Below, piece after piece: positions 1 through 9,400 of a stretch of 64,000 nt of DNA. Position 1 is the first letter of the stretch. Every line of letters begins with the position of its first letter. The notes beneath the pieces were generated by a model. That model made no database searches, had not been told where the DNA came from, and saw only the letters and a list, made by a program, of their open reading frames with translations. The DNA comes from Aureobasidium sp. EXF-3400 (taxonomy: Eukaryota; Ascomycota; Dothideomycetes; Dothideales; Saccotheciaceae), in the NCBI GenBank assembly GCA_024195585.1, contig SWBL01000151.1, positions 1 to 64,000 on the forward strand. The letters run 5' to 3'. The position numbers were made by a program, and so were the translations under genes.

Positions 1-65
1 TTGCCGCTCTTCTCGGCGTTGTTGATGGCGTTAAGGGCATCGTTGAGGACGGAAGTCTTGACCAT
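1..65 (-). CDS. rps22: Small ribosomal subunit protein uS8 (S22/S15a), 5' part
   Basis: The minus strand from position 65 encodes the first 21 residues, beginning MVKTSVLNDALNAINN, which match the conserved N-terminus of eukaryotic uS8 (yeast Rps22, animal S15a). This small-subunit protein binds 18S rRNA. Only the start is inside the window; the gene continues beyond base 1. It is divergent to the TCTP gene at 695, and the two share a 629-bp promoter region. The assignment rests on a short but very conserved stretch. Confidence 0.82.
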   Translation of the reverse strand, partial: MVKTSVLNDALNAINNAEKSG

Positions 66-694
66 TTTTGCGGTTGTCGGGCGAGATTCTCAAACGGCGG
101 GGAAGTAGGCGGTAGGAGGTATCTGCTGGCGACGAAGAATACACGTTAGCCCTCGGAAGCCGTGAGCGCAAAGAGTGCCCTTCGGGATGCGCAAGCGGAT
201 GTGCGAGTGCGACCAGAAGGGTTCTTCAGCTCGTCCATGTCAGACGGGCCGTGTCGTTCTCTTGAGCAAGACAACGATGCGCCTGTCTGGGCTACCTGAA
301 GGGCACTCGATTGCTAGAGCGACAGCGCATGCCTGCGACTGCCATATGCGACAACTTACCTCACGAATTGGCGGCTGGAGTGATGGTAAAGAAACGACAG
401 AGGAGAGGGCAGCGTCCAGGGCAGGAGAGTTGAAGTTTTTGCAGGCGCGCGGTCAAGTCTTGGCGGTCAAATTCGGTCGGCACAGGCATTGTGGGGGTCC
501 AAGCTCGGCGCTTTCCCGATCGGGCTACGGCGTTCAGCGGCCAGACGCCAAATTTCTGCTGGACGTCTCCGCAACGAGGGAAGGAGCAAAGAACAAAAGC
601 ACCCCACCCCCGAAAGGCCCAGCAATCTTTTTCCTCGTTCAGTTGCTCCTTCCTCCTCTCCATCAACACCTCTTCAACCACAAACACCGCCAAT
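66..694. promoter_or_regulatory. Divergent promoter of uS8 and TCTP with pyrimidine-rich leader
   Basis: This 629-bp interval separates two translation-related genes transcribed outward. Just before the TCTP start, about 626-690, the plus strand is strongly pyrimidine-rich with several CTTCCTCC-like runs, resembling the polypyrimidine leaders of fungal ribosomal-protein genes. No convincing ORF is present; the overlapping open frames have no family resemblance. Co-regulation of the two genes is an inference from layout. Confidence 0.5.
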
Positions 695-1472
695 ATGCTG
701 ATCTACAAGGTGCGACTCTCCGACTGCTGGAAAGAGCTGCTGTCATTCGAGCTACTACAATTTTTCTCCTGCTGGAGCTCGAATCGCCGCTCTTCTTGAC
801 AGCTCAACCCCTCCCTGAGTCCTCGAACACACAGCTGACTCGACCCTATAGGATGTTATCACCGGAGACGAGATGATCTCGGACTCCTACGACCTCAAGC
901 TCATTGACGGTGTCGTCTACGAGGCTGACTGCGCCCGTATCACCGTTGGTGGTGACAACATCGGTATGCTCTTCCCGAATCCTCAACACCTTTCTCGACA
1001 TGGCCTCAGGGGCTAACATTCCTTCCTCCAGACATCGGTGCCAACCCCTCCGCCGAGGACGGTGGTGACGAGGGTGCCGACGATGCCACCACCTCTGTCA
1101 TCGACGTTGTCCACTCTTTCCGCCTCAACGAGACTTCCTTCGACAAGAAGTCCTACCTCGGCCACCTCAAGCAGTACATGAAGAAGGTCAAGGAGCACAT
1201 GAAGGCCAGAAACGCCTCTGACGAGGAGGTCAAGGAGTTCGAGACTGGTGCCTCTGCCTTCGCCAAGAAGATCGTCGGTGGCTTCAAGGACTGGGAGTTC
1301 TTCACCGGCGAGTCCATGGACCCCGACGGCATGGTCGTTCTCCTCAACTACCGCGAAGATGGCACTACCCCGTACGCTGTATTCTGTAAGGGCCCTTTCC
1401 TTCTTTTCTTCTTTTTCTTCTTGCTAACAAAAATTATCAGGGAAGCACGGTCTTTCGGAGATGAAGGTTTAA
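695..1472 (+). CDS. Translationally controlled tumor protein (TCTP) homologue
   Basis: Four exons (695-709, 852-963, 1032-1385, 1441-1472) join in frame to 170 residues, the normal TCTP length. The start [17 protein letters not shown], the central YEADC region, the helical hairpin around [11 protein letters not shown], and the C-terminal [11 protein letters not shown] are all diagnostic. TCTP is a conserved cytosolic growth- and stress-related protein that associates with translation factors. The first exon is only five codons. The last intron has a clear branch site (gctaac near 1423) and a long T/C run. A repeat mosaic begins about 320 bp beyond the stop and could lie in a long 3' UTR. Confidence 0.95.
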
Positions 1473-1794
1473 GCGATTCAAAAACGATTACGACAGGGCC
1501 TATACCCAGTGCTTTGCTACAACACAATGCCCTTACTCTTATGAAAATCAAAGATCCCATTTTCCGCACTCAAACACTTTTGTTCCATGTTCGCTGCAAT
1601 TTGTATACCCGTGATCGAGACTATGTAATTTCCATCGATTCCAAGTACATCCCTGATTTCCTCGCCAACATGGTTGTCTCAAACGAAGCATGTAATAAAT
1701 TGATCTTTTCTCACTGGCAGCCATCCGGGCAATTCGCCAACTCGGAGTAACGACCCATTAGGTATAGGAATCCAGATTCAAGTGGCAAGAGGCA

Positions 1795-2095
1795 ACCCAG
1801 CATGCAATCGAGGTTACCAGAAACGAACACTCGTTTCCAGCATAGCCATGTATTCTGGGACAAGCAATTCTCCCATACAAGACTGACAAGAAGAGTCTGG
1901 CAAGAACGAGCATTCGTTTTTAGGATGGTCTTGTGTGAAGCATCAAGCATGTTCTACGACCGGAATTGGTAAGAAGAGTCAATTGAAAGCGAACACTCGT
2001 TTCCAGCATGCTCCTGAGTGGAACACCAAGCATATTTTACGATCGAGATTTGTAAGAAGAGTCAGTTGGAAACGAACATTCGTTTTCAGCATGTG
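1795..2095. repeat. Repeat array A: degenerate 83-bp tandem units with a GAAACGA/TCGTTTC dyad
   Basis: Four degenerate units recur at exactly 83-bp spacing; the shared CGA of the core begins at 1824, 1907, 1990 and 2073. The best core is GAAACGA, four bases, TCGTTTC. Similarity extends beyond the core: units share an AAGAAGAGTC motif upstream of the next core and an AAGCAT-TTTTACGA-like stretch between cores. A partial unit seems to start near 1795. This is the first of five neighbouring arrays. Confidence 0.85.
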
Positions 2096-2166
2096 CGTGT
2101 GAGAAAACAAAGGTGTGCGTGTAACCCAGACCATAATGTAGCTATATCACATGCATCTAATTTGAC

Positions 2167-2396
2167 CATCAACTAGATTTAGTTGATGGAGGGATCACGT
2201 ACAAGACAACAAGGTCCACATCAACTAGATTTAGTTGATGGGAGGTTCGTTGTCAGAATTTCCCACAAGTCCTGACTTTTTCATCAACTAAATTTAGTTG
2301 ACGGAAGGGTCACGTCTCAGGCAATAATGCATGCGGTCGACTAGATTTAGTCGACATGAGCTCAACGTTGCTTCTCATCAACTAAATTCCAATGAT
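2167..2396. repeat. Repeat array B: CATCAACTA/TAGTTGATG inverted-repeat units
   Basis: Five cores begin at 2167, 2219, 2282, 2336 and 2376. The first two are perfect inverted repeats with 9-bp arms around GATT. The third has one arm mismatch. The fourth is GTCGACTA-gatt-TAGTCGAC, in which two base pairs changed on both arms together. The fifth keeps only the left arm. Spacing is 52, 63, about 53 and 41 bp, and some spacers share a GGATCACGT / GGGTCACGT stretch. Confidence 0.88.
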
Positions 2397-2464
2397 AGGA
2401 CGTCCACGTATATGATCATCATGACTTTGTACTCGCAAGAGCTTTGAACATTCTAAGTCAAATT

Positions 2465-2560
2465 GGCCAGTCCTAGGATCGGTAGAATCTGCTTGGACAA
2501 GACCGGCCAGTCCTAGGACCGTCCGATTCCGCCCAGAGGCGAGTGACCAGTCCTAGGACC
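2465..2560. repeat. Repeat array C: 40-bp units with AGTCCTAGGACC core
   Basis: Three copies of CCAGTCCTAGGA are spaced exactly 40 bp apart (TCCTAGGA at 2471, 2511 and 2551). In copies 2 and 3 the core GTCCTAGGAC is a perfect 10-bp palindrome; copy 1 has GTCCTAGGAT. Flanking bases between copies are much less similar than the cores. Confidence 0.85.
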
Positions 2561-2609
2561 TGCTATTTTCCCTCAAAAGAAGTTCATGGTCGGCCAATTT
2601 TGTCAAGTC

Positions 2610-2791
2610 ATTTTTTTCTTGTGCGGTACGGGAAAAAACATAACCAACTCATTTTCTTGTGCGGTACGAGAAAAAACGCACTCGAACCATTCTCTTGTGC
2701 CGTACGAGAAAAAACAGGTTCAAACAATTCTCTTGTGCGGTACGAGAGAAAACAAGTTCAAACCAGTTTCTTGTACCGTACGAAAAAAAAA
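2610..2791. repeat. Repeat array D: 38-bp units with TTCTTGTGCGGTACGAGAA core
   Basis: Five units recur at exactly 38-bp spacing (the GTGCGGTACG-type core begins at 2621, 2659, 2697, 2735 and 2773). Each has a T/C-rich left arm and an A/G-rich right arm that can pair over about nine positions with one G-U pair if transcribed. Because 38 is not a multiple of three, the same DNA motif is read in all three frames in turn, which creates overlapping open frames that are not genes. Confidence 0.88.
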
Positions 2792-2847
2792 GAGGTATAA
2801 GCGGCTTCACGAAGCAGTCTCAGAAAGATTACCAAACCATTCTCTAT

Positions 2848-3003
2848 CCTGGGTCAAGCAAAACAAGGGCAAAAAGTTGCTTAGTCCTGGACCAAGAAAA
2901 AGTGCTCAAAGGGCATACCTTGGTCCAGGACTAAAGAAAAACTGATCACAAGACTATCACTTGGTCCAGGACTAGAGAAAAGTTGCTCTACTCCTGGATC
3001 AAG
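2848..3003. repeat. Repeat array E: GTCC-A/T-GGAC units in alternating orientation
   Basis: Five related copies of CCTGGACCAAG or its reverse complement lie at 2848, 2886, 2919, 2960 and 2993. Copies 1, 2 and 5 read CCTGG-CAAG; copies 3 and 4 read CTTGGTCCAGG. The centre GTCC-N-GGAC is dyad symmetric and differs from array C only in the central base or bases. Each copy is followed by an A-rich run. Confidence 0.8.
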
Positions 3004-3375
3004 AAAAATCGAAGGTACTGGCTGCTAAAGGGTCAAGAAGCATCTGAGGAAGGCACGAGTATCCTCATGAACGCAGTTGCCCTTTTGGGCTAGTCTTGGC
3101 GCTCACTTGATGATCAAGTTGTCCGGCAAGAACCTTCCCATCGACCTTACCTCATCTTTTTTCTTTCTGCGCAATGTTAGTAACATCCTAATTAACAACG
3201 CTCTGATACCTGAAGCTTTTCTCTCAAGTGTCCGAGATCCAAGAGTTTCTCCGGCGTGCGCGCTTCTCTTCTTCCCTTTCTGCGCATCGTCAGGCGCACC
3301 TCGTCTGAAGGCAATTCAAGGTGAGACCAGCTCAATTCCTCCTTGACTTATTGTCCAGAGCTGACTTTGCACTAG
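3004..3375. other. Intergenic, upstream of the 771-aa ORF
   Basis: The repeat motifs stop at 3003. This stretch shows no further copies and no ORF with family resemblance. It includes a TC-rich tract near 3260-3280 before the next gene start, consistent with an ordinary fungal promoter and leader. Confidence 0.4.
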
Positions 3376-5691
3376 ATGTCGATCGGCGCCCCTCCTCCAT
3401 GGGATGCGATAACTCGTTGTCTTATGAATGCCATCAAAGACACATTCTACGACGATGTTGTTCTTCGAGACAGCTGCCAAAGCGCTCTGCAGGACTTCCT
3501 GGCTGCTAGAAGATCACATCAGGGGCAAGACTCAGGCTCCGCGTCCAGCCGTACATCTCGTCGTACAACATCCGAATGGATGTCTTGGGATAATGTCATC
3601 GATGACATTTGGGAGGATTCTCTTCTGAAGCTGCCCTCCATCCCTGGCCGCCCCAGGTCCCGCTTCGTCAAACCATCAGGTCCCTCCGAAGCCATCATGT
3701 TGATCGTATGGCATGTTCCCACGACGAACACCACGAAGTACAAGGAGTTTGGTGTGGTTGCTGACGGCTCAAACCCATCTCTGAGAAACATGGCAGTCAA
3801 GTTCGGCATGGAGCCCAAGCTCGACCCCATGAGCCAGAAACTGATGTGCATGGAGCACGTTCCCATCCGCTACTTCCACGACCCCAAGCGCGGAAACAAG
3901 CTGCCGTACGATGACCTCTCCCAGTCCGACATGGACATTCTGCTGCGTTACAAGCTCAAATTCTGGAACGCTTCGAAGGCATCGGTCGTCCTACTCCTTA
4001 GAAGGGAGAACACCCTGTGGTACAGAAAGACCTTTCCGAACTCGACCGCCATCAAGCTCTCAGAAGAGGTTGTCTACGGCAAGCCCCTGGAATTCTTCAT
4101 GGAGTGGGCATCAGATGGCACCCTCAAGAGGTTGGTGTTCAGCAGCCTGCATATGGAGGCTTTCTTCTGGCCCACTGGCAAGAGGCTCTCAAACCTTTAC
4201 GACGCAATTTGGAACATGGTAGCAGGGATCGCCAACTATCCGGTAGTCAACCACAAGCTTTTCATGCGTCTCTCCCGAGCTAAGGATATGGACTTTGACG
4301 ACAACTCTGTCACATTCGAAGCTTTGCAGAGCGGCACAAAGGATCTTGGTTTCGATGAGAAGCCTTGGGAGATTGCTGTTCGGATCCGGCGCGAAGAGAT
4401 CGAACGTGATATACACCTCCCCCTGGATGCACTACCTGACGTCCTGCAGAAGTGGTTGCAATCCACAGGTGGTCTTGATCCCCTTGCCCCTGACAGCCCC
4501 GTGCGCCAGTGTCTTCGAAGATTCGGTCGCAGATCCTACGAGAAGCAGGTCGCAGAGGGCAAAGCCAAGGGTGAGACCTACCAACCCCGAGGTCTCCTTC
4601 TGGGTCAGATGCTCAATGTTCTGTCAAACCACGCATGTCTTGTCACAGCCAGGGCCAACTCAATGTTGAAGGTCAAGGAGCGCGATGCACTGAAGACTCC
4701 AGAACAGCTTGCATTCTACGAAAAGCAACGTGCACGCGCTCGTTCCAGGGACCGACGCAGGGATGCTGGTGAGCTTGCCAGACGCCCAGGCGCTCCTGCA
4801 AAGTTCGCTACTGAGGAGGAGAGAGCCGAGAACAAGAAGGAGAACCTCAGGAAACGTGATCGACTGAACAAGGAGCGGAGAAAGGCTGGTCTCGTCAACG
4901 TTGCTCCCAAGGGGTTCCCTTTTCGCACTGCAGATGAGCCAATGACCGAGGCCGAACTAGCCTATCACGCTCGACAAGCTCTGATCTCCAAAGGTCGACC
5001 TGACACTGGCTTTGGTATGGGCTTCACCTCAGATACTCATGAAAGCAACATCGGTCAAGTGAGATGGAAGAAGCTTGCACCTGGACGTATACCCGAGAAG
5101 CCCACACCTCCGCCCCTGTCTGCCTTCGACCGCGAGAAGAGACAAAGAAGAAGTGAGCAGGACCGGAGGTACAGGGCACGTAGAGCAGCCGGTCAAGTTA
5201 TACTCCTACACAGACCAGATCCTCCAGAGGTGTCTGGCGCAGGAGAAGATGGACTTCAAGTCCCTGACACAAATCGTACAGATGGAGATCTCCTCGACCA
5301 TGCTGTCAGTCTGAGTCCATCCCTGAAAATCTCAAGCGACCCAAAGACAGCTCCAGCAGGTCCCAAGGTGTTGATCGAAAAGGCTCGGGAGATGTTGGCC
5401 GAACGTACCCTGATCCTTTACCCGGAGCAACTCACACCCGAAGAGCTTCTCGAGCTTCGTAAGGCCCAAAATGAGAAAACGAAGCAAAGCAAGAAGGAGA
5501 GTATGCAGAAGCCGCAAGCCAAGGTTAAGAAAGCTGAACGCCAGCGTCAATACAGAACACGCCAGAGTGCAGGTCTTGTCGGCAAGTCAGTAGCTGGCAA
5601 TGGTCGCAAATTCTCTCTGGGTACGCCTTCTGTTGAAGACGGAGGTCAAACTGAAGACGTTGAGATGATCGACCTTACCAACGACGACTGA
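3376..5691 (+). CDS. Unknown 771-aa basic protein with four RxRR-AG repeats and a SUMO-interaction-like tail
   Basis: This is one uninterrupted ORF, with a start at 3376 and no obvious introns. I do not recognise a catalytic domain. The first ~390 residues are globular-looking. After about residue 455 the protein is highly basic and carries four spaced copies of an arginine-rich motif followed by A-G and a hydrophobic residue (near residues 455, 494, 596 and 721; for example RQYRTRQSAGLVGK). The C-terminus ends in an acidic stretch with EMIDLTNDD, which resembles a SUMO-interacting motif. A nuclear, nucleic-acid-binding role is an inference from composition. It lies 0.8 kb upstream of the RdRP gene on the same strand. 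Confidence 0.8.
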   Translation: MSIGAPPPWDAITRCLMNAIKDTFYDDVVLRDSCQSALQDFLAARRSHQGQDSGSASSRTSRRTTSEWMSWDNVIDDIWEDSLLKLPSIPGRPRSRFVKPSGPSEAIMLIVWHVPTTNTTKYKEFGVVADGSNPSLRNMAVKFGMEPKLDPMSQKLMCMEHVPIRYFHDPKRGNKLPYDDLSQSDMDILLRYKLKFWNASKASVVLLLRRENTLWYRKTFPNSTAIKLSEEVVYGKPLEFFMEWASDGTLKRLVFSSLHMEAFFWPTGKRLSNLYDAIWNMVAGIANYPVVNHKLFMRLSRAKDMDFDDNSVTFEALQSGTKDLGFDEKPWEIAVRIRREEIERDIHLPLDALPDVLQKWLQSTGGLDPLAPDSPVRQCLRRFGRRSYEKQVAEGKAKGETYQPRGLLLGQMLNVLSNHACLVTARANSMLKVKERDALKTPEQLAFYEKQRARARSRDRRRDAGELARRPGAPAKFATEEERAENKKENLRKRDRLNKERRKAGLVNVAPKGFPFRTADEPMTEAELAYHARQALISKGRPDTGFGMGFTSDTHESNIGQVRWKKLAPGRIPEKPTPPPLSAFDREKRQRRSEQDRRYRARRAAGQVILLHRPDPPEVSGAGEDGLQVPDTNRTDGDLLDHAVSLSPSLKISSDPKTAPAGPKVLIEKAREMLAERTLILYPEQLTPEELLELRKAQNEKTKQSKKESMQKPQAKVKKAERQRQYRTRQSAGLVGKSVAGNGRKFSLGTPSVEDGGQTEDVEMIDLTNDD

Positions 5692-6448
5692 GCGGAGCAG
5701 GATGATGTTACGGGATGGGTGAGGTATTGCTATGTGAAGGATGGGATGTTGCTCGAAACACGAATTATGGCTTACGGGGATGTGGGACACAACTTATGAC
5801 ATGACAGTATGGGGTATACACGACGACATGGAACATGAAACATTAACGACAGGTAATGGCTTTCCATCAAGGAGGAATGGAACACATAACTTTTTCAGAC
5901 ATGCTATCGAGGTATGGAATTTATTTTGCCGTTTTGTGCGTCTTGCTCTTCGTCTACGTTCTACTCGACGTCTTTGTCAAAAAAGCATGGAGCTATCACA
6001 TGAAACAATATGGCTTTTCGCAGATGTTATTGAAATTCTCTGACACCATCGGTCCTCATCTGGATTCCAAACCTGCTAGGCTATGTTGATCTTTATGTCA
6101 CTGCAATGTTTTTCTAATGCTGTCTGAGCCTCGATTGTAGATATATTTCTTGGAGTTGGCGTTCAGGAGATAGACGACATTGGTGAACAGGGTGTTACCC
6201 CCAACGAGAAACACGACACGTCTGTTATGATTGGTCACTTTCACCTGGCGCTTAAGTGCGGCACGGACCGTCATAAAGATCGCAGTTCTGTCCCACTCGT
6301 TCCTCAGGCACACCCCCTTCTGCTTATCAACAACATTTTGGATCTCGTCGCACCAACTGACATTCTTTTGGCAACTTGAACATTGCAAAATCACATCCCT
6401 GACAATGCATTGAGCTCTTTAGTATTCCTTGCGCATTGATTTCTAGTC
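5692..6448. other. Intergenic between the 771-aa ORF and the RdRP gene
   Basis: A 757-bp gap holding the terminator region of the upstream gene and the promoter of the RdRP. A 77-codon ORF with a hydrophobic segment is listed separately as a weak candidate. Nothing else stands out. Confidence 0.4.
5856..6089 (+). CDS. Possible small single-pass membrane peptide
   Basis: A 77-codon ATG ORF with one strongly hydrophobic stretch (IYFAVLCVLLFVYVLLDVF, about residues 22-40) followed by lysines, as expected for a single membrane span. No homology is recognised, and it could equally be a chance ORF in the 3' region of the 771-aa gene. Codon composition does not settle it. Confidence 0.22.
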   Translation: MAFHQGGMEHITFSDMLSRYGIYFAVLCVLLFVYVLLDVFVKKAWSYHMKQYGFSQMLLKFSDTIGPHLDSKPARLC

Positions 6449-9400
6449 ATGGCTGCTTTGGGCGCTAGTCTCGGCAGATCCAACGGCGGCTCACCTGCGC
6501 CGACAACTCCCCGAGGCCAGGCAAGCAAGGAGATCAACACTATCATCGAATTGACTGCCCAGGAGTTTGGTTTACCCCTCAGGCCTCGAGTTGGAACATT
6601 CTCACCTAGCAAGCGACCCGATAATTACGCCGAGAGATGTGTCGATTCAATCAATTTTCTATTCTTCCATAACCGCATTGTTATGTACGATGTGATCAAT
6701 CAATTTCGCAAGGATAAAGCAGAGAACACCATCTTCGGAGACAATCTGAAGGAATTGTACTCTCGTTTGAGAGAAGCTGCCTACCTTGAGAAGCACAAAC
6801 CGCAGCTGGGAAAGCCGCAACTGGGCGGACCTGTGGTACAACAGGACACTCAGTTCAAGAAGCCCGCTCCGAAGCTTTCTTTGACACAGACAAAACTCAT
6901 TCCGACAATTAAGAAGCGCTCGGAGCCGCGTCCTGCCAAAGTAAAGGACACCGAGAACCAGAGTCCAAAGGAGAAACTACTGCCAACTGACCAATCCTTC
7001 CTTTTCGACCCTGGTCTAGCTTCTCGAGGTACCAAACGTCTTTCCGATCAAGATTCTTGCAGTTCTTCAAAGTATGTACGCCCCCAGAAGCAGCGGCGAC
7101 AGCAGCCTTCCCTTGACGACCATTTCTCATACAAGGTCAGCGCGACCAACCCCAGCTTTACTTCATCGCGTCAATGCAATGCGGCTTCAATCTATCCCAG
7201 ACAAGCGAACCAGAGTTTTGCTACGACTGTTGCTTCATTCGATGGTATATACGATAATTGTGATTCGTCAAGCGTCGATTACGGCGGAAATTGGGATCCT
7301 TCTCAAGCCGAACAACTTGATCAGCTCATGACGAGCTCCGAGCCACCTGAGTACGCTTGAAAGGGTTCAGGGGTAGTCGGGCAATCGCTAGACCAGTGCC
7401 AACACCTGAATGGTCGATCTCTTGACAACCTCTCTATCACACCCGCAGACACACATACAACAGCAGCGAAGGTTCAGATGCAACTCCAGGATTCTTTAGC
7501 TGCAAAAGTGCCAACCTCGAAATCCAAATCAGCTTCGTCAAAGGTCCCCGATCATAGACTTGTTCGCTCTCTGCCATCTGATGGGCTCTTTAGTTCGCCT
7601 ATGGCTATCAGTGTCAATCACTCATCTTTTTATCACCTCTGGGAAAGTTACAGACTTGCAGATGCTGCCGGAACACCTTTCAACTACTATGCAAATGAAG
7701 ATGAGCTATACACCAATATACCTGCTGGTGTTCAATTTCAAAGAACGCCTGCCTCGGTCTGGAAAGATAGGACTGATCCTACGCAAGCAGCCAATATCAT
7801 GCTCAAAGCCAATCTCGTCTTCGATGCCAGTCCATCTGCAGACAAGTTGTTGACACTCTCGTTGCAGCCACTCAAGACAGAGAGAGCCTGCATACTACAA
7901 AGACGCTTTGGGTCCAGCCGATTTTTATATGTTGAGGTACCGCAGATCCACACTTTCGGTGGAATTCATCTCAAAGGGCAACAAGATCTTCTCGAGTTAC
8001 GATACGAAGAATGGCTCTGCACTGAAAAGGGATTTTTCGGCCGCGTTTGGCGTGTGTTTCATGTTCAAGATGTCAAGAAGAAGAATAGCAAAGACAATCT
8101 GCCAAGTCAACGGCTAGTACTATTTGCTGTCGATGGACCTCGTTTGCAGAAGATTAGTCTTTTCGAAATGCTGAACTGGGCCATACCGTTTGCAAAGAAC
8201 GGTGACCAAGGGTTCTGCAAGGTATACGCTCGACTAGACTTGTTCCTCTCACAAACAATTCCCACAGTCAAGTTCACGCATAGGGAGGTCAAGTACGTCA
8301 AGGAGACTTTGGCAAACGGTGCTTCCGAGAATGAAGAATTTAATGACCCCGATATGAAATTTGAGTATCGTTCTGGCCCATCGAATGAGAAAGCTGTGAT
8401 GAACGATGGTTGCTCCCTGATCTCAGTTGGTGCAGCAAAAGAGCTCTGCGAAGAGCTTGGGATCAAGGGTGTTCGTCCTGTTGCTTTTCAAGGCCGCATC
8501 AGTGGCTGCAAAGGTGTGTGGATGATCAGCGCACCATACGATACGACTGAGCCAAAACACCGGAGAAAATGGATTCATATGACAGAAAGCCAACGCAAAG
8601 TTATACCAAGAGATGAGGACTTGACGAAAAGTTGTGAGCCTGATCGATGGTCATTCGAACTGGTTAAATTCACAAGTCCGCCAAAGCCATCAACGCTCAA
8701 CCTGGACTTCATACCCATCCTCAAAAATCGCCACGTGTCTAAGGACACACTCCAAGAAGTCATCGAAAGCCATTCAGAGATGGACTTCTCACCTTTCTTG
8801 GATTCCTTGACTGACCCACTAAGCTTGCGTCGCTGGTTGCACTCTGAATTCAGTGGTATGGAAGAGCTCAACCGCAAACTCGGCATCAAAGAAGCTGGCA
8901 ACTTTCCCTCTGACTGGGTCGAGAAATCCATCTTGTTGCTCGAATACGGTTTCAACCCGTTGACGAATCAGTATCTTGCGATGTGCATCCAACAAGTCGT
9001 CAAGCTATGGCTCTCCTCAGTCCGCTCCAAGCTCAAGATTCGTCTAGGTAAATCTGCCATGGCTCTGGGAGTTGCTGATCCAACCGGTTGTTTGAAGCCT
9101 GGCGAGATCCATATGGCCTTCTCGAAAACTTTTCGTGACGAAGCATCTGGCGAATATTGGTCACATCTCAAAGGCGAGGTGTTAGTCGCAAGACATCCTT
9201 CTCTTAGATGCTCCGACATACAGAAAGTCAGAGCTGTCTACAAGGAAGAGCTCAGTCATTTAACCGACGTTGTGGTGTTCCCGTCGAAAGGATGCGTTCC
9301 ACTTGCACACAAACTGCAAGGTGGCGACTATGACGGTGACACCTTTTGGCTATGTTGGGATCCGAGGTTAACAACAGATTTCAGAAATGCGCCTGCGCCA

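Noticed and set aside
175..876. 233-codon plus-strand open frame covering the uS8/TCTP promoter
   Set aside because: Overlaps the TCTP first exon in another frame and has no family resemblance.
2543..2945. Three overlapping open frames of 85-119 codons with repeated peptide motifs
   Set aside because: They are the 38-bp DNA repeat read successively in shifting frames; the repeats, not the peptides, are the conserved unit.
1795..3003. CRISPR-like reading of the repeat arrays
   Set aside because: Repeats are degenerate, of five kinds, spacers are related within an array, and the genome is eukaryotic.
6098..6394. 98-codon minus-strand ORF with two cysteine pairs
   Set aside because: The C-x2-C spacing is isolated, and the frame lies in the RdRP promoter with no family resemblance.
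7358..7360. Programmed stop-codon readthrough as the preferred explanation for the RdRP TGA
   Set aside because: The following bases (AAG) are not a strong readthrough context; an intron is simpler. Kept as an alternative in the findings only.
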